Shown: positions 1 to 11,900 of the stretch, one piece after another
How positions within the stretch are numbered: the first letter of the stretch is position 1
How the letters are laid out: the number at the start of each line of letters is the position of its first letter
Origin: Metopolophium dirhodum
Lineage: Eukaryota; Arthropoda; Insecta; Hemiptera; Aphididae
Reading direction: 5' to 3'
Assembly: GCF_019925205.1 (NCBI RefSeq)
Contig: NC_083562.1
Span: 23,994,001 to 24,058,000, forward strand
DNA: 64,000 bases
Made by a program: the position numbers and the translations under genes
The notes under the pieces: model-generated
The model's input: only the letters and a program-made list of their open reading frames with translations
Told to the model about the DNA's origin: nothing
The model's database searches: none

Positions 1-276
1 AAATTTATAAAATGTTCAACTTTTATACCTAAGGATTGAAAATTGAAAACAAGGCTCTTAGAATCCACGTAAATAGGTTATATATAAATTACTTTTTTCA
101 CAATAATATCATCAAATATACTTGGTAATATCATAGGCTGACTGACCGTTTTCGCTCAGAATCGTATTTCTTATACAATGATATTATATCATTGAATTCA
201 AATTTAACACCATCCATTACAGTGACCCACTTGCAACCTACCGTACAGCAGAGCGACATCCACTTACCCACCTTTT
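1..276 (+). repeat. Dispersed repeat, right-hand part (copy 1)
   Basis: This stretch aligns closely to about 6351-6618 in the same orientation (offset near 6340). Shared landmarks are the TCGCTCAGAATC box at 152-163, the segment TCATTGAATTCAAATTTAAC, and the GAGCGACATCCACTTA end just before a T-run. Copy 1 has about 9 extra bases near 58-67. Only the right part is inside the window; the left part would lie upstream of base 1. It is non-coding. It is probably one end of a non-autonomous transposable element common in aphids; that family link is from memory and was not checked. Confidence 0.7.
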
Positions 277-472
277 TTAAAATTTTTTTTTTAGAAGAAT
301 ATCTTCTATCTATATCTAAGACATAATGAGTAGGTATATGTGCGATAAGAGGGAAACAATTAACATGATTTACATAGTTTGGGGAAAGAAGCCACCCACT
401 GATGACACTTTCGACTTGGTTTAAATCTTGTGTGATTTAATTATATAAGTAGTTTTTTTTTTATATTTATAT
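277..472 (-). repeat. LINE 3' untranslated tail with A-run
   Basis: Read on the minus strand, this follows the stop codon of the Jockey-like reverse transcriptase remnant and ends in an A-run (T-run at 283-292 on the plus strand). It directly abuts the dispersed repeat at 1-276. The order stop codon, short AT-rich 3' UTR, then poly(A) is the usual 3' structure of a non-LTR retrotransposon. No target-site duplication could be assigned, because the far end of the insertion is not recognisable. Confidence 0.5.
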
Positions 473-770
473 TTAAAGTAATAAATCTCCGCACCATTTA
501 AGTTTAAGTCGCCTTTGAGGGATGATAAGTTTTTAATGAGAGGATTTGAATGGGAAGATAGACAGTTATGAAATTTTTTATAAAAACGTTTAGCTTCGCC
601 GTGAATAGTTTTTACGTTACATTCTGTATGTAGGGTATGGTTTGATACGTATGGAGGGGCTAATTAACTAATTTCCTTAAGGTTATATTTCGGAAAGCTT
701 GTATCTTATTCAGATTAGACTTTTTAGGATTTCCCCATAGCTGCAATCCGTATGTCCAGAAGATACATAT
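473..770 (-). pseudogene. Jockey-type LINE reverse transcriptase C-terminus, broken
   Basis: This is the C-terminal end of a non-LTR retrotransposon ORF2 on the minus strand. Translation from about 770 downwards gives the segment WTYGLQLWGNPKKSN, then KIQAFRNITLRKLVN and a stop. In another frame it continues as APPYVSNHTLHTECNVKTIH and so on, and ends near 473 with RRLKLKWCGDLLL and a stop. The order (W)TYGxQLWG, then APPYVSN, then a basic KWCxDLL tail is typical of Jockey-clade ORF2 C-termini. At least two frame changes are visible, near 660 and near 500, so it is dead. Only about 95 codons remain and the rest of ORF2 is absent, the usual 5'-truncation. It lies about 840 bp upstream of the first transporter gene and has no evident link to it. 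Confidence 0.75.
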
Positions 771-1607
771 CTAAAATTAAATACAATTATCATGACTACT
801 TTATTTTACGTAACCCTTGGCGATTATAAATTATTCATTTTCCATGAGCCAAACAATCCCAAAAAATCCCTGTGTTGCAGAAAATGATGCAAAATTATTT
901 CATATCATTGGATATATAATATTATACATAAATGTTTGCTATATATACCTACTATTTACGGGTTTTTTATGTTTATATATTATATTCCGTTCCCAAATTC
1001 TGCTGCTTGCTTACATTATTGTTTAGCTGCTAAGCGTAGTACACTTCATCGATTTTGTTAAAATATTGCTAGAAAGCAAAATAATAACAGAAATATAAAT
1101 AAACGAAATTGGCCACTATATCAATTTTGATTGAGAATACTAGTTAGCATTATCTATCACTCGTTTATCTTTTATTATTTATAATTTAATTAATCAGCCC
1201 GTGTTTAAAACATACAATTTGTACATACACAGTCACACGGGTTATCAAATAATAAAATCTGACTCGTAGATTCGCTTTCGTAGATTTGCAATTATTTATA
1301 CAAATACATTGTGAACACTGCTCACTGATAAATATTTATGTTTTGTTCGATGATTTTTATATCAAAGGTAGGAACAAATGTTTTATTTATAAGATAAATA
1401 ATCTAATCATAAATAAGACAGTAAAAATAATTATAACAAATGTTAATACGTAGGTAGGATTTTCATTATATATATTATATAATAGGATGTAGGTGGTAGG
1501 TCAAAATCTAAGACAGTTTTTGCCTTAGTTCATGAAGACCTGTGATGTGTACAAATATGTAACTATTTTATAGTAATTATTACATACATTCAAACTACTG
1601 AGTAAGT
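771..1607. other. Intergenic stretch upstream of first transporter gene
   Basis: AT-rich DNA with no supportable gene. A short open frame at 817-1026 begins with a non-ATG codon, has low-complexity composition and resembles nothing I know. The 5' UTR and promoter of the transporter gene at 1608 should lie here, but I cannot point to a reliable TATA box, initiator or first-exon donor. Many TATATA-like strings occur simply because of base composition. Confidence 0.5.
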
Positions 1608-4600
1608 ATGACATTACCAACCCAAAAAGATGAACCAACAAAATCAACATTGACACAAGAATCAATATTGGTCAAATCAAATTTAAAAGGAGATTGGCCT
1701 AATATTTTTCTATTGTTGTTGCTTTACATAATGCAAGGCGTTCCTTTAGGCATTATCACAGTTACTCCAATGCTTTTACAAAGTAAACAAAATGTAACTT
1801 ACAAAGAACAGGTAAATATATTTGGCATTTTAATTTCAAATGTACTTAAATTACTTTATGTCCATAAAAATGTTGCTATATATTTGTTTTAGGCTTTATT
1901 TAGTTTAGCTTCATGGCCATTTAGCTTAAAACTGTTATGGGCTCCTTTGGTAGATGCACTCTACATACAAAAAATTGGAAGGCGTAAGTCATGGCTCATT
2001 CCAGTTCAGTTTTTAATGGGTATGTACATTTTACTTTCTTTACTACATATTTTCGACTAAAAAATATAGAATTGGTATCAGTGTGTCTTAAATTGTACGT
2101 TGAAATAATCATTAACGTTGATTATAATTTGTTTAAATCATAAATAACCCAAAGGACAGAGGTTGGCAAGTTAATTAAATTAAATTGCCTTCAGTAAAGT
2201 TAAAAGTTAACAAAAAAAAATTTAATTTGATTAGTTTAAAATTGAGATAAAAAATTAACTTAACTTAGCTCAGTTAAAAAAAAGTTAATTTTTTTCAAAT
2301 TACAATATTTCTAAGTCATAAACTGCCCTAGTATTTTGATTTATACAAACATTTATCAAGACGTTTCAACACTATGTAAAAAATTAGATAATTATAATAC
2401 ATATTTATAAAAAAAATACCAAAATCGAAATAAGAGTCATATAATCAGTATTTTCTAGTTGGTTCCGCATGACACGAAAAGAAAATTAACTTAACTGCAC
2501 AACAATAATAATTAACAATAATAATAATAAGTTAAGATACAACAATAAATATTTTAACTGAATAAGTTAAAAAGTTAAAAACAAAAAAATAACATTTTAA
2601 CTTAACTTTAACTTTTTAACACTTTTGTCTAAGGATGAGCTGAGTAGCAGCCTGAGGTTTAAAATACCCAACAGTCGGTGATTTCCTTATAGTTTAACTA
2701 GAAGTCAAAACATTGGAATAAATTACTTTTTTAGTTTTAACAGTGATTTGTGTTGAATAGGAATATGCTTTTTTTATATGGCTAACGATATCAATGACTT
2801 GTTGCCCGAAACGGGAAAACCAAACATACTTAAACTAGTATTTATGTTTTTCATATCTACCTTCATGGCCGCCACCCAAGATATAGTAGTTGATGGTTGG
2901 GCATTGACTTTGCTACAAAAGTTTGTGTTTTAATTTTCGTTTACCTACGTATACTATATTGCAAATTATTGTTGAATTAATTTTATGATACAACATTTTT
3001 TATATATATATGTGTGTGTTTTATTATGGTTCTATATAGAAACAATGTAGGCTATGCATCTACTTGCGGTTCAATGGGTCAAGTAATGGGTATAATGATA
3101 AGTGCCGTGTCTTTCATTCTGTTTACGTCAGAAGACTTTAGCAATAAATATTTAAGAATTACGCATAATGTTGGAGGAATAGTGACCGTTAAAAGTAAGT
3201 TGACAAAAAAAAATTAACAACTAGCTAAAATCTTTTTAGGATAACATTATTTTGATAGAATCTTAAGAACACATATACGAAATATGATTGAAATTATCTG
3301 TTAACCAGGTCATTTCTAGTTCTCAATCCTTATGTTATATGGAAAAATTTAATAACTGAAGTTTGAAGTTGAGGACTGAAAATAGTTAGGAGTTATCTTT
3401 TGATTGAATTGATTCAATTCATACCACATAATATTATATTATCAGTTATCACTATATTTATATAATATTCACGCGAAACCACAATACATTACGTCATTGC
3501 AGTGGCTGAGTAGGGGCACTTGCCTCCCCTCACCAATACGCTTTTTATTCTTTTGCTTAATGCATATTTATTTTTGATTATATTATACTTTTACATTTCA
3601 ATGATTTTAAAGTGAGGTATTTAATATCCCCCCCCTCCAAAAAAAAATTCCACAGTTACGGCACTGCGTCATTGCTTTTATTTTTAATTCCATGCGGAGC
3701 GAAGTATATATTTATATTACAATGATGTTCTTTGGAACTAAATTTATACGACACTTAAAATAATATGTAATTATTAAATATCATATTATATATCATATTT
3801 TATATCATATTCCTTTTACAGGTTTATTTTTGATTTGGGGCACTTTATTTACCGTAATTACGACATTAATTGCCATTTTTAAAAATGAAAAAGATAATAG
3901 ATTAGAGGATAATCATATTAAGCTTAATACATTTCAAAGCTATAAGCTCTTGTGGGACATTTTAAACTTACCCAGTGTTAAAATATTGGCAATAGCATTG
4001 TTGACAATGATGGTAAGTATGAGTATAATCAACGCAAAATTTAAGTTTTCTTTACCTAATATTCTATTTAATAAATTTCGGATAATTCATAGCTCTTGAA
4101 AGCTCGAAACCTGTTCGCTGATTTATCCATTGACCGTCTCTGCAAACAACGAAAAAGGTCGATTACGATTTCCGTCCGAAATTTATTTTTCTTAATCTTC
4201 CTGTCTATTGAGAGGGCTGCAGTCGATTGAGTATAGTTTACCTTTTTCACGACCCAATTAAGCACAGATGCAATCAACCAATTAGGAATCCAAAAAAAAT
4301 CAAAATACTTTGAAATTTCAATACGTCAAATTTCAAGGGAAAATAAATTTTTTCGACTTGACAAGATTTTCAAGTTTTTGACTCACTAAGGTTAGGTTAG
4401 GCAAGGCAATGGCATTCATTTAAACTTATTAAGGTTTTCGACTTATCGAGATTTAACTGTACCATACGGTTGAGCACAAAAATACGTAGGTACAACGTTT
4501 CCGTTTTTATTAACTCACCAACTAAATAGGTACTTATTTTAACCTATTTCGATATATTTCTAAATAACATTGTCCTTTTTGTCCATAAAAATTAAAAATT

Positions 4601-7600
4601 ATATAAAATTGTTTATTAATACCATAAATAAAAAATATGTATCATAAAATAATACTTTTCACGTACTTTTCGCTCTAACATTTCCTAATTCTTTTTCTGA
4701 TTCCGATAAAATAACTTTAATAACTACAGCAAGCTATTCCTTTTCCACTTATTAAATATAACTCCAACTTTTAAATTTCACTATAACTATTGGATATTGG
4801 CACCTATGACATAATTTATTGCGAAAATATCATATCGTTTATTTAAGATTGGATTTGCGTCAACTGACAGTGTGGTGAACTTGAAACTCATAGATGCTGG
4901 AGTACCAAAAGACAACATTATGATTATACAGACAGGAATGTATGCTGTAAAAATTATTATACCAGTGATTGCAGTAAAATACACATCGGGTCCAAAACCG
5001 ATAAGCACATACCTAAACGTGACACCCTTCAGGTATTCAAATTTAAATATTAATTACCTATTGACCCCGATCAAATTTTCACTCAAAACGTAAACTCTAA
5101 ACATTTAGAATTTTAAGTCGATTTAAAAAAAAAAAAAATAAAATATAAAATCTATAAATTTGGTCTTATTATGAATTTTTCTATTTTTCTACAAACAAAT
5201 ATATTCCATGATAAATAATAATTTGAAATGTTAATTTTGTTGAAATTCTAGAGATTTATACAGATGATAATATAAATATTGATTTTTGGTTGTTGGTAAT
5301 CTTTTATAGACGCTACGTAATATATATAAAAATTTAAAATAACTTATGAAGTATTATAATGCAAAATAAACCACCAGTATGATTTATTTTAGATTCTGAG
5401 CGAAGCGATGAATGTATTGATTTTACAATGATGTGTGTTTTTTTTTTAATTTTTTTTTTAATTTTTTACTTTATTTTTGTGTCTGTCATCACCTTTTAGG
5501 ACAGTAAAAGTTCTTGGATTTTCTTCAATAGTAACTTTTTTGATAGGAAAGTGAATCTAGTTGGTACTTTGGGGGGTCAAAAGTAAAAATTTCCCAGTAG
5601 TTTTCACAAGCGACGTGAAAAACAAAAGAAAAATTAAGGAGAAACGGGAATTTTTACGCAAAATCTGTTTTCGAGAAAATCGATTTTGGTTTTTGGTGTA
5701 ACTCTAAAACAAATGACCGTAGGGACATGAAATTTTGACTGAATGTTTATATTAGCATTTTCTATACACCATAAAATTTACAAAATATTTTGACTCTTTT
5801 TGAGCTGTTTACGGCCATTGTCAGTTTTCAATTTTTTTAGTTTTTTTTTCTATAAATATCAATAAAATTTTATCTGTTGAGTAAAAAAGCTTGAAAATTT
5901 AATAGAAGGCTCCTAGGTTATTTTTTCAAAGGCAGATGAAAAAAATTAAAAATCCTTGGTCACAGTTTTTAATTATAAGCATTTAAAGTTCAAATTTTGA
6001 CAAAATACGGAAAAATCACGAAAAATAGCAAATTATTTTGATGAGAATTCATAAAAAATTTTCTTTTTAAATCTAAGATTTGAAAATGTAATATAAGATT
6101 ACTGATAAGTTTGTCTACTTTTATCAAAAAAAAAAATGTCTAGAAGAAACTTAAATTAAATTTTTATGAGCGTCTGAAATTTATATTTTTACAACATTTG
6201 ATATTTACTCGATTTCTCATGTAACAATTTTCTTATTTTATTGTAATTAAAAAACGAATGACTGTAGATACTTGAAAATTTCACTGAATGTTTATATTAG
6301 CATTTTCTATACACCATAAATTGTTGAAAATATTTTGACTCTTTTTGAGCTGTTTATAAATTTTTAACTTTTATGGCTAAGGATTGAAAATTTAAAACAA
6401 GGCTCCACGTAAATAGGTTATATATAAATTACTTTATTCACAATAATATCATCAAATATACTTGGTAAAATCATAGGCTGACTGACCGTTTTCGCTCAGA
6501 AATCGTTTTTCTTATACAATGATATTATATCATTGAATTCAAATTTAACACCATCCATTACAGTGACCCACTTGTAACCTACTGTACAGCAGAGCGACAT
6601 CCACTTATCCACCTTTTTTTTAAATGAAATTGTGTTATTTTGGTCATTTTTATTTTTTAATTTGATTATTAGGTACTTTAATGAATCCAATCGTTATATA
6701 AATAAGTTAATTTAATCATTTCTGTAATTTAAGTATGGAATATAAAATTACATTAATTTTTATATAATTTTGTTTCGTATCTTATAATTACTTATTAGTT
6801 ATATTATAAGGTATCATTTCATGAATACTCCCTTATTAACACAATTGTATAGATACTAATACCATGTAAAATTATATTTATTTATTTCAGATTACTTTGT
6901 AACTCTTTATTTATTTTACTAATTTATTATACGCCAGAGTTAATAAGAAATAATGGTGTCATAGATATTCCAATGTATTACTATATGATATTATTAATTA
7001 TACAAATGATCCACGATGTGAGTAACTTAAATTTAATTTATAATTAAATCTTAATTGATAAATTAGTGTGGTGAACAATTTTGTTAAGAAAAAGTTGAAA
7101 CAAAGTAAGCTGAATATATATATATTTTTTTAGATCCAATATAACATTATGATAGTAGCTTTGGTAGCTTTTTACTATCGGATAAGTGATACTCGTTTTG
7201 GCGGTACTTACCTGACATTATTGAACACCCTTTCAAATCTAGGAATGCTATGCTCAAAATCTGCTGCAATTGGATTGATAGATGTCTTAACGTTCAAGGA
7301 ATGCTCATTTGATTCAAAGAATAATTGTTCTACTCCAAATGTTCAAAATGTAAGCAGCTGTCCATAATACAATTTGTATTTTTTTTTATTTTTACGCGGA
7401 TATTTAAAATTCTAAACATTATTAGTAAAACAAATATTAATTTTATGTACGATTATTGTATTATGTTGTTTAGATGTGTAAATCAAAAGGAGGTGATTGT
7501 ATCGTAATAGTTAATGGATATTACGTAGAAACTATTGCTTTCACCATTTTTGGAATCATCTGGTATTTTATTTTTAAAAATATACTCAAACGCTTGCAAA

Positions 7601-7689
7601 GTAAGAGTCCATCTCATTGGCAAATTAATTTTCAAATTCAAGAATTTGAAAATGACAAGAATGCTTACACCATGAATGTAAAAACGTAA
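1608..7689 (+). CDS. SLC33A1: Acetyl-CoA transporter 1 (SLC33A1/AT-1) paralogue A, nine exons
   Basis: Predicted endoplasmic reticulum membrane transporter bringing acetyl-CoA into the lumen for protein and glycolipid acetylation (known role of SLC33A1). Coding exons: 1608-1811, 1893-2019, 2761-2920, 3040-3194, 3822-4012, 4848-5032, 6891-7017, 7134-7349, 7474-7689. All introns are GT..AG, the joined frame is open, and the product is 526 residues against 549 for human SLC33A1. Family landmarks in order: first membrane segment with LQG/MQGxPLG near 33-48, LKLLWAPLVDA and GRRKSW in exon 2, ATQDIVVDGWAL near 150-160, NNVGYAS in exon 4, TSGPKP in exon 6, GGTYLTLLNTLSNLG near 406-420, and NGYYVE in the last exon. 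Multiple hydrophobic segments fit an MFS-like fold. The start is the first ATG before the conserved KGDWPN block. Odd point: the segment after SNLG reads MLCSK, losing the W found in paralogue B and in human. Introns 2, 4, 5 and 6 carry transposon debris. Confidence 0.92.
2157..2627. mobile_element. Candidate decayed hAT-type MITE in intron 2 of paralogue A
   Basis: The left end CAGAGGTTGGCAAGTTAA is loosely matched by the inverted right end CAAAAGTGTTAAAAAGTTAA. Flanking octamers CCAAAGGA (2149-2156) and TCTAAGGA (2628-2635) agree at 6 of 8 positions, as a worn 8-bp hAT target duplication might. The interior is AT-rich, dominated by TTAAC/GTTAA words, and non-coding. The evidence is weak because the interior is low complexity. 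Confidence 0.35.
3500..3666. mobile_element. Short hAT-type MITE in intron 4 of paralogue A
   Basis: A 167-bp insertion flanked by a perfect 8-bp direct repeat, CGTCATTG at 3492-3499 and 3667-3674. Its ends are CAGTGGCTGAGTAGGGG and, inverted, CAGTGCCGTAACTGTGG. They share CAGTG and scattered further positions and resemble the common hAT terminus CAGTGGCGTAACTAGGG. An 8-bp target duplication is the hallmark of the hAT superfamily. It has no coding capacity, so it must have been moved by a transposase supplied elsewhere. It sits wholly within the intron and leaves splicing signals untouched. Confidence 0.75.
4060..4463. mobile_element. Possible pogo/Tigger-like DNA transposon remnant in intron 5 of paralogue A
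   Basis: Read from its right edge on the minus strand, the sequence starts CAGTTAAATCTCGATAAGTC next to a TA dinucleotide, which resembles Tigger/pogo inverted ends. The left side (about 4088-4125) contains CTCGAAACCTGTTCGCTGATT, also of this style, but no matching left terminus is clear. The interior has no usable reading frame. The boundaries are approximate. Confidence 0.35.
5392..6504. repeat. 1.1-kb dispersed repeat in intron 6 of paralogue A (copy 2)
   Basis: The element begins GATTCTGAGCGAA at 5392, and the inverted counterpart TCGCTCAGAAATC lies at 6492-6504, so the block is bounded by short inverted repeats. Similarity to copy 1 at the window start continues past this point to about 6618, so the true end may be further right or two elements may be nested. 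The interior is AT-rich and non-coding. It holds an internal near-repeat: a segment beginning TGTTTATATTAGCATTTTCT recurs at about 5743 and 6289. It accounts for most of the unusual 1858-bp intron length. Confidence 0.65.
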
Positions 7690-7906
7690 TTTTTTAAACA
7701 GCTAGAATGCTAATTTGTATCATTAAAATTAGTATTTTGAAAAATAATTGATTTTAATGTGGTTTTGAAAAACATATAAAACAGTACAAATTATGTAAAA
7801 TTTGTTATTTTTAAGTTTGTAAATCAAAGTTTGAAATAATTGATTTTAGTTATGTTTACCTACTATGTGACATAGGTTTCAGCCGTTTTAGGTAGAAATA
7901 TTTATA

Positions 7907-7912
7907 AATAAA
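7907..7912 (+). terminator. Probable poly(A) signal of paralogue A
   Basis: AATAAA lies 218 nt after the stop codon and is followed within about 30 nt by T/GT-rich sequence (TGTGTTATTATTATCTTGT). It is the first canonical hexamer after the stop. In such AT-rich DNA the hexamer also occurs by chance. Confidence 0.45.
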
Positions 7913-8817
7913 CATTTATTGACTTACCTATTGTGTTATTATTATCTTGTACATACTTTGATTTATAATTTATGATAAATTATGAATATGTATACCTTAC
8001 ACATATTTTCACTGTAAAGTACGTTTTGAATACGAAATGTACCTATTATCACTGTCGTAAACGCAACAAAACAATTTTGACGGAATTCCGTTTAATTAAT
8101 CTCTAATGTGTCGAGTTTGTAATAGTTATTGAAATGTTTAAACAATATAACCTTTAAATATTTTTAACGAAATTATGAATAGTGAATACGTATTACCATT
8201 TTAACGTGCTCAACATTCAAAATACGTAATTACATATTGAATTTCTATACAATCGAAAGTATCACATAATATATTTGTTTGATTATATCATGTGTATTTT
8301 CTTTATTAATTATAAATAATACCTACTATGTATTTATATTTATAAACTATTCATCTATATAGTAAATAATATAATATACTTGTAAATTTATTTTTTCATT
8401 ACAATTGAAATCTCCTATAATTTATTATTAACCACTATTTTATTCTTAAAATTTAAAACGTGGTTCAAACTCACTTGTATTTAAATTTATTATATATAAA
8501 TGTGTTCATACAATTTGTGAATTATTGTGTGTAGGTACCTAACATTTAAACATTATTACAAAATTAAATATATATTATTATGTACATATATCTATAGGTA
8601 CCATATTTTCCAATATGTAGTTTTCCAAACTACAAATTTAATTTAATAATAGTATTATATAATCCAATCTCGAATGATTTAAGTTATGTGTATAGCAGTG
8701 ACTGCCTTACCAACGTTGAAAACATTTCTGAAATACAATTCTGATCATATGGGTCAGAAATGTGTGATTAGAGTGTGATTAGATTATAGTGAAATACTTT
8801 ATTAATTTTTCTTTAGT

Positions 8818-8904
8818 ATGTCAACTGCACCGACCGATACAAATACGTACTTATTCACCGTTTTCGGCTACTTATTTTAAATGAACGTGAATCACGACCA
8901 TTAA
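8818..8904 (+). promoter_or_regulatory. Two upstream open reading frames before paralogue B
   Basis: An ATG at 8818 opens a 20-codon frame ending in TAA at 8878-8880. The next three bases are another ATG (8881), opening a 7-codon frame ending at 8902-8904, two bases before the predicted start at 8907. If the mRNA leader covers this region, ribosomes would meet both before the main frame. Alternatively, the pyrimidine-rich TTAATTTTTCTTTAG ending at 8816 could be a splice acceptor of a 5' UTR intron, in which case the small frames would still be retained. Translation is not shown. Confidence 0.35.
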
Positions 8905-8906
8905 AC

Positions 8907-11900
8907 ATGACAACATCAACAAAACTTGGAAATAAACCAAACAAATATGCGGTGACAAACATTTCAATTTCGGACAAACCCAATTTAAAAGGAGATTGGT
9001 TGAACATTTTCATATTGTTATTACTGTATACATTACAAGGGTTACAATTAGGCTTAACTAGTGCCATACCAATACTTTTACAAAGTAATAAAAATGTTTC
9101 TTACCAAGATCAGGTAAATCGAGTGCAACGACCAAAATTGTTTATATACTGTATAATTAATATTGTTCTGCGATATAGGTACATTAAAATTAACAAGTTG
9201 TGTTTCTTCATAGGCTGTTTTTAGTTTGGTGATGTGGCCATACACTTTGAAACTCTTGTGGGCTCCTTTAGTAGACGCAATCTACGTAAAAAAGATAGGA
9301 AGGCGAAAGTCTTGGCTCATACCGGTGCAATATATAATGGGTATGTAAATTATATTATTTTTGTAATACCGCATAATATCTATTACAACCAATGTATGTA
9401 AAATTCACCAGTTTTTAAAAGTTTTTTTCTTGTGCATTTAACAAAACCATATTGCAATCTTTTCGAACAGGATCATTCTTCCTTTACATAGCCAATGACA
9501 TCAATAACTTGTTGCCCGAAACGGGAAAACCAAACATAGAGAAACTAGTGTACGTGTTTTTCGTCGCTACCTTCTTGGTGGCCACGCAAGATATAGTTGT
9601 TGACGGTTGGGCACTTACAATGCTGAAAAAGTAGGTGTCATTAGTTTCTGATTACGTATGTTTTGGCGATTGAAAGCGATGAGATGTAACGGGGACGCTG
9701 TGTATCATTTATATGTTATTTTACTAGTTCCCCGTTACAGATCCACCCACCCCCCCCCCGCACCGGCCTAATAATTGATAAGCTTTCAATCGCCAATAAA
9801 ACCCCTTCACGTTTTAATCAACACCCTAATATATTTACACAGGAATAATGTGGGATATGCGTCCATGTGCAATACAACGGGCTTGGCGATCGGCTCGATG
9901 ATAGGTTCTGTGTGGTTCACCCTGTTGACGTCTAAAGACTTTTGCAACAAATACTTGCGGGCTAAGCCTGATACGGAAGGAATAGTTACCATGGAACGTG
10001 AGTCATTGAAAAATCTATCAATCGAACCCTGAAACTATAGATGTTTTGTTATATATATTAAAACATTCCACAGAAGTCACATTATAATATTTAAATTCTC
10101 TACCATGGGAAGTAACTATCACGCTACACGCAGAATCCAAATTTTTATATTTTAATAGACATTTCTATAAATTATACACCAAACATACAAACATGTTCTT
10201 GATTAACATGAAAATAATATTATACTAATTTATACTTATATAAATTATATCAGTATAATGAGTATGATCATAATTTCGTTTTGGACATAATATTATTCAT
10301 ATTACATATCATTACTAAAAAAAAAAAAAAATAATATTATGAATTAATGCACTATGCCATTATATTTAAAGTACACACAAATATATGGTATTATTACATT
10401 TGTATAGAATTATTATACGTTTGGGGCATTGTATTTATGTTTATCACGACATTGATTGCTATATTCAAAAATGAAAAGGATTGTTCATTAGAAGATGACC
10501 ATGTAAAGCTCGACACTTTTCAAAACTATCGTCTACTATGGGACGTTTGCAAACTACCTAGTATACAGACATTTGCGATAGCATTGTTCACAGTGAAGGT
10601 AAATAATCATAGTTAAAATTATGTTATTTTGTGATAAATACGTTTGAATAATGTTCTAATAAAGTAATAATAATATTTTACAATAGGTAGGTGGTCTAGA
10701 TTTATACAGGTTGATTCAACAAACATGGTCACCCCCATTTTTTTATTTAAGAATACATTTTTTCAGAATCTGATTTTCGGATTTTTTAATTATATATATA
10801 TATATAGTGTCCTGTAGTGATACAAATTTATATTTGAAAATATAGTCTTAAAGCACCTATACTTTAAAATTCCAAAAATCAATTTATGAATAATTACATT
10901 ATTAAAGAAGAAAAAGTGAGCGAGCCTGCTTGGTGAACCACCCTGGTATACTTAATAGTTTTACATTTCTTCAAAAATAACATAAGTAATTTACTGTTTA
11001 TTGTTAAGCTATATTTCAATTATTGTTATACCTATTTACTTTTCTTATACCTCAATACTATTGAATATTATTTTACTCATACATTTAGAATAAAGTTATG
11101 AATGTTTCATTATCATCAAATATTTATTTTTAAATACATTGATAACGTATTTTTGTATTAATTTAAGCCCCATAATGTTTTGTTCGTATAAAAGGTTGGA
11201 TTTGCTGCAACCGACAGTGTGTCACCTTTAAAACTGATTGACGCTGGTGTATCAAAAGATGACATGATGATAATAAATACATCAATAATTGCAGCAAAAA
11301 TTATTTTACCTCTCGTTATTGCAAGATATACTTCAGGTCCAAAACCGATGAGTATATACTTAAAAGCTACTCTAATTAAGTAAATACAATTTATTTAATT
11401 ACAATATAATGCATTGGTACCATAATAAATTAGCACATAAAATATCAGCTGTTATACCTACATAATTAATTATTTTTGTATATTTACAATGTTTTCATTT
11501 TTTTTATTCTTAAAAGTTTAAAACAATTATATTATTGTAGAGTTGGGACATCAAATATATAATATCAAATTGTTTAATTCTACAGTATCATATTATTTTA
11601 CTTGAAGATTCTTTATTACTAAATCGATAAATCGACGTGATGTCAATCTAAATCATATTAGTAGATTATTTTCAATAGGCTTCAGTTTTTAAAATATGTT
11701 TTATATTTCTTAAAGAATACACAATATTAAAAAATATTTTTTTAGTTAACTTACACTATGTAGAATGTAGATACCGTGTAATTATACGTGTCATATATAT
11801 TTTAAAATGTACACTTATTTCAGATTACTTTGGAACATAGCATTTATTATGCTAATATATTATACACCGAAATTGATAAAAATTAATGGAGCAATAAATA

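Larger units (their letters stand above)
7690..8906. other. Spacer between the two transporter genes
   Basis: This 1217-bp gap contains the 3' end of paralogue A and presumably the promoter of paralogue B. No open frame or RNA gene is supportable. The only distinct elements are the poly(A) signal at 7907 and the small upstream frames just before 8907, both listed separately. Confidence 0.6.

Noticed and set aside
817..1026. 69-codon open frame upstream of the first transporter
   Set aside because: No ATG start at its beginning, hydrophobic low-complexity composition typical of translated AT-rich DNA, and no family resemblance.
4068..4277. 69-codon minus-strand open frame in intron 5 of paralogue A
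   Set aside because: It overlaps a probable DNA-transposon remnant, is antisense to a spliced gene and resembles no protein family.
4388..4403. Insect telomere repeat (TTAGG)n
   Set aside because: Only two consecutive GGTTA/TTAGG units are present, which is within chance, and they lie inside a transposon-like stretch.
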